Shown in pieces: positions 33,227 to 43,649 of a DNA stretch of 64,000 bases (position 1 is its first letter; each line of letters opens with the position of its first letter). Where the stretch lies: assembly GCF_002797755.1 (NCBI RefSeq), contig NZ_PGFI01000011.1, forward strand, positions 1,302,001 through 1,366,000, read 5' to 3'. The notes under the pieces are model-generated. The model made no database searches. It was given only the letters and a program-made list of their open reading frames with translations, and was not told the origin of the DNA. Made by a program: the position numbers and the translations under genes. Source of the stretch: Brevirhabdus pacifica (GTDB lineage: Bacteria; Pseudomonadota; Alphaproteobacteria; Rhodobacterales; Rhodobacteraceae).

Positions 33227-33751
33227 TCAGGCGGCGCTGCGGAGCGCCGGCTGCACCTCGGCCAGGTCGATGGTGACCATGTGCTCGGTGGCGTGGGCGC
33301 CGTTGAAATGCGCGTCACGCTTGAAGTGGGCCTCGCTGCTCAGGTCGGCATCGAGGCGGTCGGCGAAGCTGTTGAACAGACCCCAGGACGCGTCGTTGTC
33401 CTTGGTGATGGTCGTCTGGACGCGCTGCACGCCGCGGCATTCGCGGCGATCCAGCAGAGCGTTGAGCATGCGCCGGCCAAGACCGCGCCCACGGGCGTGA
33501 TCGGCAACGGCAACCTGCCAGACGAAAAGCGTCTCGTCGTCCTGGGGCAGCAGATAGGCGGAGATCCAGCCGGCAAGCTGGCCATCAAGCTCTGCAAGCA
33601 CGCAAGTGTCCGCGAAGTGATCGCACTGGATGAGGTTGCAATACATGGAGTTCTCATCCAGCGGCTTGCACTGGCCGATGAGTTCCCAGATTGCGCCGCC
33701 ATCTTCTGCGGTGGGCTTGCGGAACGTGATGCTGTCGCTTGAATTCTTCAT
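33227..33751 (-). CDS. ectA: L-2,4-diaminobutyrate N-gamma-acetyltransferase
   Basis: A 174-residue GNAT-fold enzyme that acetylates diaminobutyrate. The acetyl-CoA loop VADHARGRGLGRRML lies at about 82-96, and ELIGQCKPLDENSMYCNLIQCDHFADT is a typical EctA stretch. It is the first gene of the ectoine operon; the operon faces a divergent MarR gene. GGAGGAAAAG lies upstream of the ATG, slightly far. Confidence 0.95.
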   Translation of the reverse strand: MKNSSDSITFRKPTAEDGGAIWELIGQCKPLDENSMYCNLIQCDHFADTCVLAELDGQLAGWISAYLLPQDDETLFVWQVAVADHARGRGLGRRMLNALLDRRECRGVQRVQTTITKDNDASWGLFNSFADRLDADLSSEAHFKRDAHFNGAHATEHMVTIDLAEVQPALRSAA

Positions 33752-33793
33752 ATCTGCTACTTTTCCTCCAGGCAGCCTCGGGCTTGGCTATTC

Positions 33794-33820
33794 AATATAG
33801 TTAGTCTTGCAAAATTTCAA
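33794..33820 (-). promoter_or_regulatory. Predicted ectA promoter
   Basis: On the minus strand TTGAAA (33820-33815) and TATATT (33799-33794) are 15 bp apart, about 45 bp before the ectA ATG, in an AT-rich 270-bp gap. Positions are inferred. Confidence 0.5.
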
Positions 33821-33858
33821 CCACCTAAGTATTCCGTCACAAAACCATCATAAAGCGC

Positions 33859-33949
33859 CTTAAAAACCTTAAGAATAACGAAGTTTCGCGATTATTCAGG
33901 CTAGGGTTGTTTCGTGATGCGACAAATAACCCATTCGAAGTATTATTTG
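33859..33949. promoter_or_regulatory. Inverted repeats in the ectA-marR intergenic region, candidate EctR operators
   Basis: Two palindromes are visible: CTTAA-AAACC-TTAAG (33859-33873) and CAAATAA-13 bp-TTATTTG (33923-33949). The first is the size of a MarR site. Both lie between the divergent ectA and marR genes, where an EctR-type repressor would act. No binding data. Confidence 0.45.
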
Positions 33950-34021
33950 CGCTTGATCGCACATTCTGGCTCAAGCTAGTTTCGCGCGGTTGGTGGCGTG
34001 GTGCGTAAGAGGGCGAACGAT

Positions 34022-34507
34022 ATGAAAAGATCTGACATTAGCCTGATCGCGCTGCGTCAGATCCTGCGCGCGACCGAGCTTTATGGCCGCGATCTTGCGC
34101 GGGCGGCGGGGCTGACCCCGGTGCAGATCCGCGTGTTGCAGGCCATCGGCGAGAAGGGGCATGCGACGCCCAAGGAAATCTCGTCCCGGTTGGCGGTCTC
34201 GCAGGCGACGGTGACGACGCTGGTCGACCGGCTGGTCGGCAAGGGCCTGGTGGAGCGTCAGCGCTCGGCCGTGGACCGGCGCCAGACCAACGTTCTGGTG
34301 ACCGAGGCCGGCCGCGACGCGCTTGAGCGTGCGCCTGACCCGCTGCACGACCGCTACGTCAAGGAATTCGAGAAGCTGGCCGATTGGGAGCAGGCGATGA
34401 TCGTCGCCGCGCTCGAGCGGGTGGCGTCGCTGCTGGACGCCGGCAAGATCCCGGCCTCTCCGATCCTCGACATGGGTGATTTCCAGAAGGGTGCCGGCGG
34501 CAACTAG
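34022..34507 (+). CDS. MarR-family regulator, EctR-like
   Basis: A 161-residue winged-helix protein. LTPVQIRVLQAIGEKGHATPKEISSRLAVSQATVTTLVDRLVGKGLVER is the DNA-binding core and SAVDRRQTNVLVTEAGRDAL the wing. It is divergent from ectA; MarR proteins at this position (EctR) control ectoine genes in methylotrophs and other halotolerant bacteria. The ATG at 34022 follows AAGAGGG; an earlier alternative start has no ribosome site. Confidence 0.85.
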   Translation: MKRSDISLIALRQILRATELYGRDLARAAGLTPVQIRVLQAIGEKGHATPKEISSRLAVSQATVTTLVDRLVGKGLVERQRSAVDRRQTNVLVTEAGRDALERAPDPLHDRYVKEFEKLADWEQAMIVAALERVASLLDAGKIPASPILDMGDFQKGAGGN

Positions 34508-34522
34508 GCGCCCGTCGCGCCG

Positions 34523-34741
34523 TTAGCCCTTGGGCGCGTGCCGGCGCTGTTCCAGTAGCTCGCGCGCGCGGGCCTCGGCCCGCAGGTAGCGGATGGAGGT
34601 CAGGAACTCCTCGGCCATGGTCGAAGAGGAGGACTCGAGCGAGGTCGCCACGTCCTGGGGCAGGGTCGTGTCGCCGGTTCGCTGGGACAGCTCGAACACG
34701 TCCCGGGCCAGGGCGACGGCAAGTTCATTCAGAAGCGACAT
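34523..34741 (-). CDS. Small conserved-type hypothetical protein (72 aa)
   Basis: A 72-residue, mostly helical, charged protein (ELAVALARDVFELSQRTG, FLTSIRYLRAEARARELLEQ). It has no signal peptide or membrane span and I do not recognise its family. It is convergent with the MarR gene and lies 67 bp after the hydrolase gene on the same strand. Coding bias fits the neighbourhood, so it is probably real. Confidence 0.6.
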   Translation of the reverse strand: MSLLNELAVALARDVFELSQRTGDTTLPQDVATSLESSSSTMAEEFLTSIRYLRAEARARELLEQRRHAPKG

Positions 34742-34808
34742 GATGCAGGCCTTCTGATGGCGGGGTGCGGGTGGGCGCGACGATGCGCGCCCGGCCCCCC
34801 GGTTTCGC

Positions 34809-35462
34809 CTAGCGCGTGGATTCGGTCAGCCGGCGCGAGACATAGCTGCGCACGGTTTCCAGCATCCCGTCCATGTGCGGATCCTCGAAGAAATGGCCCG
34901 CACCCTCAACCTCTTCGTGGGTGATGGTGATGCCCTTCTGGTCGTGCAGCTTCTCGACCAGGTTGCGGGTGTCGGCGGGCGGCGCGACCCGGTCGGCCGA
35001 GCCGTTGATGACCAGACCCGAGGAGGGGCAGGGCGCCAGGAACGAGAAATCGTACATGTTGGCGGGCGGCGAGACCGACACGAAGCCCGTGATCTCGGGG
35101 CGGCGCATCAGAAGCTGCATGCCGATCCAGGCCCCGAAGGAGAAACCCGCGACCCAGCAATGCTTGGCGTTCTGGTTCATCGACTGCAGGTAATCCAGCG
35201 CCGAGGCCGCATCCGACAGCTCGCCGATGCCCTGGTCGTATTCGCCCTGGCTGCGCCCCACACCGCGGAAATTGAACCGCAGGACCGTGAAGCCCATGTT
35301 CAGGAAGGTATAGTGAAGATTGTAGACCACGCGGTTGTTCATCGTGCCCCCGAACTGGGGGTGCGGATGCAGGATGATCGCGATCGGCGCGTCTTTTTCC
35401 TTCTGGGCGTGGTAGCGACCTTCAAGCCGTCCTTCCGGACCTGGGAAAATAACCTCGGGCAT
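34809..35462 (-). CDS. Alpha/beta hydrolase (dienelactone-hydrolase-like)
   Basis: A 217-residue cytoplasmic alpha/beta hydrolase. HPHPQFGGTMNN forms the oxyanion loop, FNFRGVGRSQG follows, the nucleophile elbow is GFSFGAW, the acid is in NGSADRVAPP and the histidine in GAGHFFEDP. The catalytic triad is therefore complete. Proteins of this kind are widespread and of unknown substrate. It is divergent from iscR, so the two promoters share the 193-bp gap 35463-35655. Confidence 0.8.
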   Translation of the reverse strand: MPEVIFPGPEGRLEGRYHAQKEKDAPIAIILHPHPQFGGTMNNRVVYNLHYTFLNMGFTVLRFNFRGVGRSQGEYDQGIGELSDAASALDYLQSMNQNAKHCWVAGFSFGAWIGMQLLMRRPEITGFVSVSPPANMYDFSFLAPCPSSGLVINGSADRVAPPADTRNLVEKLHDQKGITITHEEVEGAGHFFEDPHMDGMLETVRSYVSRRLTESTR

Positions 35463-35500
35463 TTAATTCCTGTGTATGCTTCCAAGTGCCCCGCCTTATC

Positions 35501-35538
35501 TTGACGGATTTGGTCGGGCACTTTAGAACTGTTCTAAA
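35501..35538 (+). promoter_or_regulatory. Predicted iscR-suf promoter overlapped by an ICE-type (Irr) palindrome
   Basis: TTGACG (35501-35506) and TAGAAC (35524-35529) are 17 bp apart and make a plausible promoter. TTTAGAAC-T-GTTCTAAA at 35522-35538 is a perfect 17-bp palindrome covering the -10. It matches the ICE box (TTTAGAA-N3-TTCTAAA) described for the iron regulator Irr in alphaproteobacteria. The position predicts repression of suf by direct promoter blockage. Confidence 0.7.
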
Positions 35539-35655
35539 TCACGGCCGGCGCGATCATGTGTGGATGGTAGGGAGGTAAAGCGCCCGACTGTCGCAGTCAA
35601 TGACAATGCGGCGCACGGCATGGGGCGGCGGGACTCGGATCGAACGGATGCGGCA

Positions 35656-36117
35656 ATGAAACTCAGCACCAAGGGGCGCTATGCAATGGTGGCGCTGGCC
35701 GACCTTGCGGCCCGCGCGGAGGGGGAGCTGACCTCGCTGGTCGCGATCTCCAAGCGTCAGGACATTTCGCTGCCCTATCTCGAGCAGCTTTTCGTCAAGC
35801 TGCGCCGGGCCGGGCTGGTCGAGTCGGTGCGCGGCCCCGGGGGCGGCTACCGCCTGGCACGGCCCGCGGCCGAGATCCGCGTCGCCGACATCCTCGGCGC
35901 AGTGGACGAGACGGTTTCGGCCATGCACACGGGGGCAGGGGCCTCGGGCGGGCTGTCGGGTTCGCGTGAGCAATCGATGGCGAACCGCCTGTGGGAAAGC
36001 CTCAGCGCACATGTCTATGTATTCCTGCACCAGACCCGTTTGAGCGATGTTGTCGGCAACGACCTGACGCCCTGTCCGGCGGTGCCGACCCTGTTTGCGG
36101 TGGTGGACGAGGAATGA
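35656..36117 (+). CDS. iscR: IscR-type Rrf2 regulator with a single cysteine
   Basis: A 153-residue Rrf2-family winged helix protein. MKLSTKGRYAMVALADLA and SLPYLEQLFVKLRRAGLVESVRGPGGGYRLAR are hallmark sequences. The three clustered cysteines that bind the [2Fe-2S] cluster in E. coli IscR (92, 98, 104) are absent; only Cys140 is present. This matches the unusual IscR described in Rhodobacter sphaeroides. It heads the suf operon and overlaps the next gene by ATGA. A longer frame upstream lacks homologous residues, so 35656 is the start. Confidence 0.9.
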   Translation: MKLSTKGRYAMVALADLAARAEGELTSLVAISKRQDISLPYLEQLFVKLRRAGLVESVRGPGGGYRLARPAAEIRVADILGAVDETVSAMHTGAGASGGLSGSREQSMANRLWESLSAHVYVFLHQTRLSDVVGNDLTPCPAVPTLFAVVDEE

Positions 36118-37160
36118 GCGCGCGCGCCTATCTCGACTGGAACGCGACGGCCCCGCTGCGCCCCGAGGCCCGGCAGGCCATGGGCGAGGCGATGGATGTG
36201 CTGGGCAACCCCTCGTCGGTCCATGCCGAAGGACGCGCCGCCAAGTCGCTGCTGGAAAGCTGTCGCGCCCGGGTGGCCGCGGCTTTGGGCGCAGACGTTG
36301 AGGAGGTGATCTTCACCTCCGGCGCGACCGAGGCGGCGTCGATTGCGCTGGACGGGCGCGGCCTGAAGGGCGCCGAGATCGAACATGACGCGGTGCTGGC
36401 CCGGATCGACCCGGTGCTGCCCGTGGCGCCCGACGGGCGCGTGACGCCCGCCGATCCTGCGGCGGCCTGTCTGCAATGGGCCAACAGCGAGACGGGCGTG
36501 ATCCAGGATCTGCCCGACGGGCTGGCGGTGTCGGACCTGACCCAGGGTGTGGGCAAGCTGCCTTTCGCCTTCGGCTGGTCGGGGATCGGCGCGGGGCTGG
36601 TCTCGGGGCACAAGCTGGGCGCGCCCAAGGGCGTGGGTGTCCTGCTGCTCAAGGGCGGCACGGACCCGGCCCGCCCGGTTGCGGGTGGGGGTCAGGAACG
36701 GGGCCGTCGCGGCGGCACCGAGAACCTGATCGGCATCGCCGGAATGGCTGCCGCGCTGGAGGCTTCGGTCGCCGATCTGGGTCGCGGCGTGTGGGAAAGG
36801 GTTGCGCAGCTGCGCGATATTCTCGAGAAGGCATTGGAAGCCGAGGCTTCGGATACTATTTTTGTCGGGAATACCGCGTCGCGTCTGCCCAACACCTCGT
36901 GCATCGCCACGCCGGGCTGGAAGGGGGAGACGCAGGTGATGCAGATGGACCTGGCGGGCTTCGCGATATCGGCGGGGTCGGCCTGTTCCAGCGGCAAGGT
37001 CCGCGCCAGCCGGGTGCTGCGCGCGATGGGCCTGCCCGACGAGGCCGCCGGCAGTGCGGTGCGGGTCTCGATCGGGCCGGCGACGAGTGAAGAAGACATA
37101 TTGCGCTTTGCGCAGGCATGGCTGTCGAGCCACCGGAAATTCCGGGCTCGGGCGGCATAG
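36114..37160 (+). CDS. Cysteine desulfurase (NifS/IscS-type class V aminotransferase)
   Basis: A 348-residue PLP enzyme that takes sulfur from cysteine for Fe-S assembly. YLDWNATAPLRPEA opens the protein, GATEAAS binds PLP, the PLP lysine is Lys167 in SGHKLGAPKG and the sulfur-accepting cysteine is Cys291 in AGSACSSGK. It is a little short for the family: the region around 80-100 is compact, and the usual His-rich stretch is reduced to EIEHDAVL. The operon thus has two desulfurases, this one and SufS at the end. It is coupled to iscR by ATGA. Confidence 0.87.
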   Translation: MSARAYLDWNATAPLRPEARQAMGEAMDVLGNPSSVHAEGRAAKSLLESCRARVAAALGADVEEVIFTSGATEAASIALDGRGLKGAEIEHDAVLARIDPVLPVAPDGRVTPADPAAACLQWANSETGVIQDLPDGLAVSDLTQGVGKLPFAFGWSGIGAGLVSGHKLGAPKGVGVLLLKGGTDPARPVAGGGQERGRRGGTENLIGIAGMAAALEASVADLGRGVWERVAQLRDILEKALEAEASDTIFVGNTASRLPNTSCIATPGWKGETQVMQMDLAGFAISAGSACSSGKVRASRVLRAMGLPDEAAGSAVRVSIGPATSEEDILRFAQAWLSSHRKFRARAA

Positions 37161-37181
37161 GATAGAACGGGATACAGGATC

Positions 37182-38696
<1,515 letters not shown>

Positions 38697-38746
38697 GCGC
38701 GAAAGCGCGGTCAGACGAGCCGGCGAATGCAGAAGGGGCCAGGCGG

Positions 38747-39523
38747 ATGGACAAGCAAGTGACGGTGGAAGACACCGTATCGGCGGGGGAAACGTCCCTG
38801 TCCGCGTCCATGGCGCGGGCCGCCGCCCCCGTCTTCCTGAGCGAGCCCTTTCGCGTCGCCGTCTCGACCGTGCATGGTCAGCGCGTGGCCTTCGCAATCG
38901 CCAATGTCGACGACGAGATCCAAAGCCACCACGCCCGAGGTGATTTCTACGAGCCCGAGGAGCTGGCCATCATCTGCCGCCATTTCCCCACTGGCGGGCG
39001 GTTCTGCGATATCGGCGCGAACGTGGGCAACCACTCGGTCTACCTGGCGCGGTTCATGCATGCGCGGCGCATCGTGCTGATCGAACCCAATCCGCTGGCC
39101 ATCGGCCTGCTGGAGGCCAACGTCCACCTGAACGGGATCGACCATGTCTGCGACCTGTCCCGGCTGGGCATCGGCCTGTCGGACGGCGCGGTGGCCCAAG
39201 CCTTCATCCGCACCGGCCATGACAACCTGGGCGGCGCACGGGTCAAGGAAGGGCAGGGCGACATCCCGATCAAAAGCGGCGACGAGCTGCTGCGCGACGA
39301 GGTGTTCGATCTGGTAAAGATCGACGTCGAGGGGATGGAGATCAAGGTTCTCGAAGGGCTCAAAACCCATCTTCAGCGCCACCGCCCCAAGATCTTCATC
39401 GAGGTGGACAAGCGCAATTACGAGGCCTTCGACAGCTGGTGCGCCGCCGAGGGTTACGAGGTGCTGGAGCGTTTCCAGCGCTACAAGAACAATACCAACT
39501 TCATGATCGGGGCCCGCGCATGA
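38747..39523 (+). CDS. FkbM-family SAM-dependent methyltransferase
   Basis: A 258-residue protein whose SAM-binding motif is FCDIGANVGNHSVYLARF (about 85-102), followed by RIVLIEPNPLAIGLLEANV and, later, VFDLVKIDVEGMEIKVLEGL, the FkbM signature. FkbM enzymes usually O-methylate sugars or lipids. It is inserted between sufB and sufC. The ATG at 38747 has AGGCGG close by; an earlier in-frame start lies inside sufB and is unlikely. It overlaps the following gene by ATGA, so the two form a unit. Confidence 0.8.
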   Translation: MDKQVTVEDTVSAGETSLSASMARAAAPVFLSEPFRVAVSTVHGQRVAFAIANVDDEIQSHHARGDFYEPEELAIICRHFPTGGRFCDIGANVGNHSVYLARFMHARRIVLIEPNPLAIGLLEANVHLNGIDHVCDLSRLGIGLSDGAVAQAFIRTGHDNLGGARVKEGQGDIPIKSGDELLRDEVFDLVKIDVEGMEIKVLEGLKTHLQRHRPKIFIEVDKRNYEAFDSWCAAEGYEVLERFQRYKNNTNFMIGARA

Positions 39524-40404
39524 GGAAGGTCGCCGCCATCCGCACCCATCGTTGGGGCGAGGACGAGCAGCGTCTTTACGACACGCTGCGCCCGATCTTC
39601 GGCGACGACCTGGCCGTGGTTTTTCACGACCGGCCCGCCAACCTGGATCTGAACCTGCACCTCAAGGTGATCGACATCACCGGCGCCTGGGTGAAAAAGC
39701 AGGGCCTGCGCGGGGTGCGCGACTGGGGCTGGCGGTGCGGCGACTACTTCTACTTCGCGCTGCGCGAGGCTTGCCCCGATTACGACCAATACTGGCTGAT
39801 CGAGCCTGACGTTCTGTTCAACGGCCATGCCGAAGGGTTCTTCGAGCGGTTCGACACGGTCGAGGCCGATGCGCTGGGGTTCGGTGTCGAGGGGGTGTCC
39901 CGCAACCATCCTTTCGCGGCGGACATGGATCAGGGCCTGCACTTGCGCCGGGCGATCTTTGCGTTGACCCGTTTCTCGGGCCGGGCATTGGACCACCTGC
40001 TGGAATGCCGGCGCGCGCGCAGCGAAAACGACTGCCGGCCACGGCATTTCCCCAATGACGAGATCTTCTCGTTCTCGCATGTGGGGGCGGCCGGGGACCT
40101 GCGGCTTGAATCGCTGGAGGACCACGCGCCCGAGTGGTTCGACGGCACGGTGCTGACCACCGATCCCGACATGTTCGTGGACGCCATCCGCGCCCGCGAC
40201 GACACACACGGCAAGATCTTTCACCCGGCAAGCGGCCGTGAGGCGTTCAAGAACGCGGTCGCACAGCGCCTGGTGACCCGCAGCGGCTATCTCAAGCGGA
40301 TGGGAGAGTCGCTGGGCTGTCTGGATGACAGCGACCTGCAGGATATCGCCGAAACGGCGAAACAGAGCTTCCTCGCGAACCTCCGGGGACAATGGAAAGA
40401 CTAG
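39520..40404 (+). CDS. Uncharacterised protein, possibly glycosyltransferase-like, paired with FkbM methyltransferase
   Basis: A 294-residue soluble protein without signal or membrane span. YWLIEPDVLFNGHAEGFF (near 95-112) resembles the acidic metal-binding region of GT-A glycosyltransferases, but no clear family is recognised. Other features are DWGWRCGDYFYFALREACPDY and HFPNDEIFSFSHV, reminiscent of proteins that act on surface sugars. It is coupled to the FkbM gene and precedes sufC by 45 bp. A joint sugar-modifying role is possible; why it sits in the suf operon is unclear. Confidence 0.65.
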   Translation: MRKVAAIRTHRWGEDEQRLYDTLRPIFGDDLAVVFHDRPANLDLNLHLKVIDITGAWVKKQGLRGVRDWGWRCGDYFYFALREACPDYDQYWLIEPDVLFNGHAEGFFERFDTVEADALGFGVEGVSRNHPFAADMDQGLHLRRAIFALTRFSGRALDHLLECRRARSENDCRPRHFPNDEIFSFSHVGAAGDLRLESLEDHAPEWFDGTVLTTDPDMFVDAIRARDDTHGKIFHPASGREAFKNAVAQRLVTRSGYLKRMGESLGCLDDSDLQDIAETAKQSFLANLRGQWKD

Positions 40405-40449
40405 GGGCAGGCCACGGGCCGCGCCCCCCAATTCGAAGGATGAGACCAC

Positions 40450-41204
<755 letters not shown>

Positions 41205-41205
<1 letters not shown>

Positions 41206-42503
41206 TGTCCGCGACGTTGCAGAAAAACACCCCCGCCGCGCCTGACCTGGCATCGGCCCTGGCACGCCCGCCGCGCGGCGGCTGGGTTGAGGCCGCACGC
41301 GCAGCCGCCGAGGCCCGGCTTGAGCAGACCGGCTTGCCCGGCCGCCGGGACGAGTACTGGCGCTTCACCCGGCCCGATACGCTGACGGCCCCCGAGGCCG
41401 GCACCGCAGCCCTGCTGAAAGATGATGAGGCGCCGTTCTTCGGCGGCACAGATTGCCTGAACCTGGTCTTTGTCGACGGCGCCTTCGATGCCGACGCCTC
41501 GGACAAGCTGGAAGGCACGGGTCTGACGATCGAGCGGCTGGCCGATGTGGCCGCGACCTCGGACCACTGGGCGCAGGAGCTCTACGGCGTGCTGGAGGCC
41601 CGGGGCCAGAAACCCGTCGTGCGGCCCCTGGCTGCGATCAACACCGCGCGGGCGACCGACGGTCTGCTGATCCGGGCGACCGGAAAGGTCGAAAAGCCGA
41701 TCGCGATCAGGTATCTGCGCCGCGACGCTGATGCGGATGCGATGTTGCATTCCGTGGTCCGGGTCGAGGAGGGGGCGTCGCTTACTCTGCTGGAGAACGG
41801 TCCGGCCGCGGCGCGCTTCAACTCGGTGCTGGAGGTCGACCTTGGCGACGAGGCCGCATTCCATCACATCCGCACCCAGGGCCGCGACCACGAGCGGCGC
41901 GAGGCGACCCACATCTTCGCCCGTCTGGGTCGCGAGAGCCTGTTCAAATCCTTCACCCTGTCGGCGAACGGTGCGCTGACGCGCAACGAATGCATCATCG
42001 AGATGACCGGCGACGACGGCGTGGCCCACGTGGCCGGTGCCGCCCTGGGCGACGGGGCCTCGGGCGCGTTCCACCACGATGACACGATCTTCGTGACCCA
42101 CGATGCCCTGCGCTGCGAAAGCCGCCAGGTCTTCAAGAAGGTGCTGCGCAACGGCGCGGTCGGCGTCTTCCAGGGCAAGATTCTGGTCAAAGCGGGCGCG
42201 CAGAAGACCGATGGCTATCAGATCAGCCAGTCGCTGCTGCTGGACGAGGACAGTCAGTTCCTCGCCAAGCCCGAGCTTGAGATCTACGCCGATGACGTGG
42301 TCTGCTCCCACGGGTCGACCACCGGCGCGATCGACGAAACGGCGCTGTTCTACCTGCGCTCGCGCGGGGTCGAGAAGGCCGAGGCGCAGGACCTGCTGGT
42401 CCTGTCCTTCCTGGCCGAGGCCATCGAGGAGATCGACGACGCGGATCTCGCCGCCAACATCAACGACCGGCTGGCGGCCTGGCTGCGGCGCCGCAGGAGC
42501 TGA
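41205..42503 (+). CDS. sufD: Fe-S cluster assembly protein SufD
   Basis: A 432-residue SufB paralogue. RRDEYWRFTRPDTL lies in the N-terminal region. The C-terminal beta-helix has GVFQGKILVKAGAQKTDGYQ, LLDEDSQFLAKPELEIYADDVVCSHGSTTGAID and YLRSRGVEKAEAQDLLVLSF, all typical. It binds SufB and SufC. Confidence 0.95.
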
Positions 42504-42507
42504 TCGC

Positions 42508-43065
42508 GTGGCGGTGACCGAGGATATCCTGCGCAGCTATCTTCGGCCGCGACGGGTGATGCGCCGATTGCTGACGACGGGGCGCGGTGAATCCCGAGCC
42601 CTGGCCTATGTGATGATCGCCTGCCTGCTGTTCTTTGTGGCGCAGCTTCCGGCGGTCTCGCGGCAGGCGTTCCTGTCGGGCGGGGAGCCGGGTTTCGCGG
42701 CGCTGGCCTCGGGGACGTTCATGGGCTCTGTCCTGATGGCGCCGCTGGTCCTTTACGGGGTCGCCGCGCTCAGTCATCTTGCGGCCCGTGCCCTGGGCGG
42801 GCAGGGCGGTTGGCTGGACGCGCGGCTGGCGCTCTTCTGGACGCTGCTGATGATCGTGCCGCCCGTTCTTTTGCGGGGCCTGACCGAGGCCTTCCTTGGT
42901 CGTGGTCCCGAAACCTCGGTGCTGAGCCTGCTGACCGGGGCGATGTTCGTGGTTTACTGGGCGATCAACCTGCGCGAGGCCGAGCGTCCCCGGCCCGCGG
43001 AAGACACCACAAGGCCCGGCCCCGACGCCGCGCCGAAAGAAGAGGCGGAGACCGCCCATGTCTGA
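42508..43065 (+). CDS. YIP1-type membrane protein (first of a pair)
   Basis: A 185-residue membrane protein with about four to five spans, starting with GTG at 42508 (AGGAG upstream). The N-terminus (TEDILRSYLRPRRVMRRLL) is basic and cytoplasmic, and the C-terminus is an acidic, Pro/Glu-rich tail. It resembles the YIP1 family. It lies 4 bp after sufD and overlaps the next membrane gene by 8 bp. Role in Fe-S assembly is unknown; conservation of such genes in rhodobacterial suf operons would suggest one. Confidence 0.7.
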   Translation: MAVTEDILRSYLRPRRVMRRLLTTGRGESRALAYVMIACLLFFVAQLPAVSRQAFLSGGEPGFAALASGTFMGSVLMAPLVLYGVAALSHLAARALGGQGGWLDARLALFWTLLMIVPPVLLRGLTEAFLGRGPETSVLSLLTGAMFVVYWAINLREAERPRPAEDTTRPGPDAAPKEEAETAHV

Positions 43066-43645
43066 ACTGAACCTCGGTGGCACGATACGCCTGGCCGGTG
43101 ACACGGTGACCGACCCCAAGGGGGTGGCGCACCGGCTGATGGGCCTGGGACTTCCACGCCCTGTCCTGTGGCAGGCGGTGACTTTGGTCGTCGTCCTCAG
43201 CGTGATGCTGGCCCAGGTGACCGCGTTCCTTGCACCCATGGCCATGGGCATGGAGGCGATGCTGGGCGGGCCGCTGGTTCTGGGCGTGATCCAGATCGGC
43301 CTGACCGTGCTGATGATCCTGGGCACGTTCTATATCGGGCGCGGCTTCGGGGGCACCGGCACGCTGGATGACACGATCCTGCTGATCGCGTGGCTCCAGG
43401 TGGTGATGATCCTGCTTCAGGTCGTGCAGACCGTGCTTTTGGTGGTGCTGCCGCCGCTGGCGGCGGTGGTGGGGGTCGCGGGCCTGGTGATCTTCGTCTG
43501 GATCTACATCAACTTCGTGGCCGCGCTTCACGGTTTCGCCTCGCTGGGCCTCGTTTTTGCCGGCGCGGTCGTCTCGCTGCTGGGCGGATTGTTCGGCCTG
43601 AGCCTTATCCTCACGCTGATCGGCATCAGCGCCCCGGAGATGTGA
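43058..43645 (+). CDS. YIP1-family membrane protein (second of a pair)
   Basis: A 195-residue protein with about five membrane spans. The pattern TVTDPKGVAHRLMGLGLPRPVLWQAV before the first span and FYIGRGFGGTGTLDDTILLIAWLQ between spans is typical of bacterial YIP1 proteins. It lies 4 bp before sufS. The two membrane proteins may act together; their function is not known. Confidence 0.75.
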   Translation: MSELNLGGTIRLAGDTVTDPKGVAHRLMGLGLPRPVLWQAVTLVVVLSVMLAQVTAFLAPMAMGMEAMLGGPLVLGVIQIGLTVLMILGTFYIGRGFGGTGTLDDTILLIAWLQVVMILLQVVQTVLLVVLPPLAAVVGVAGLVIFVWIYINFVAALHGFASLGLVFAGAVVSLLGGLFGLSLILTLIGISAPEM

Positions 43646-43649
43646 GAAG

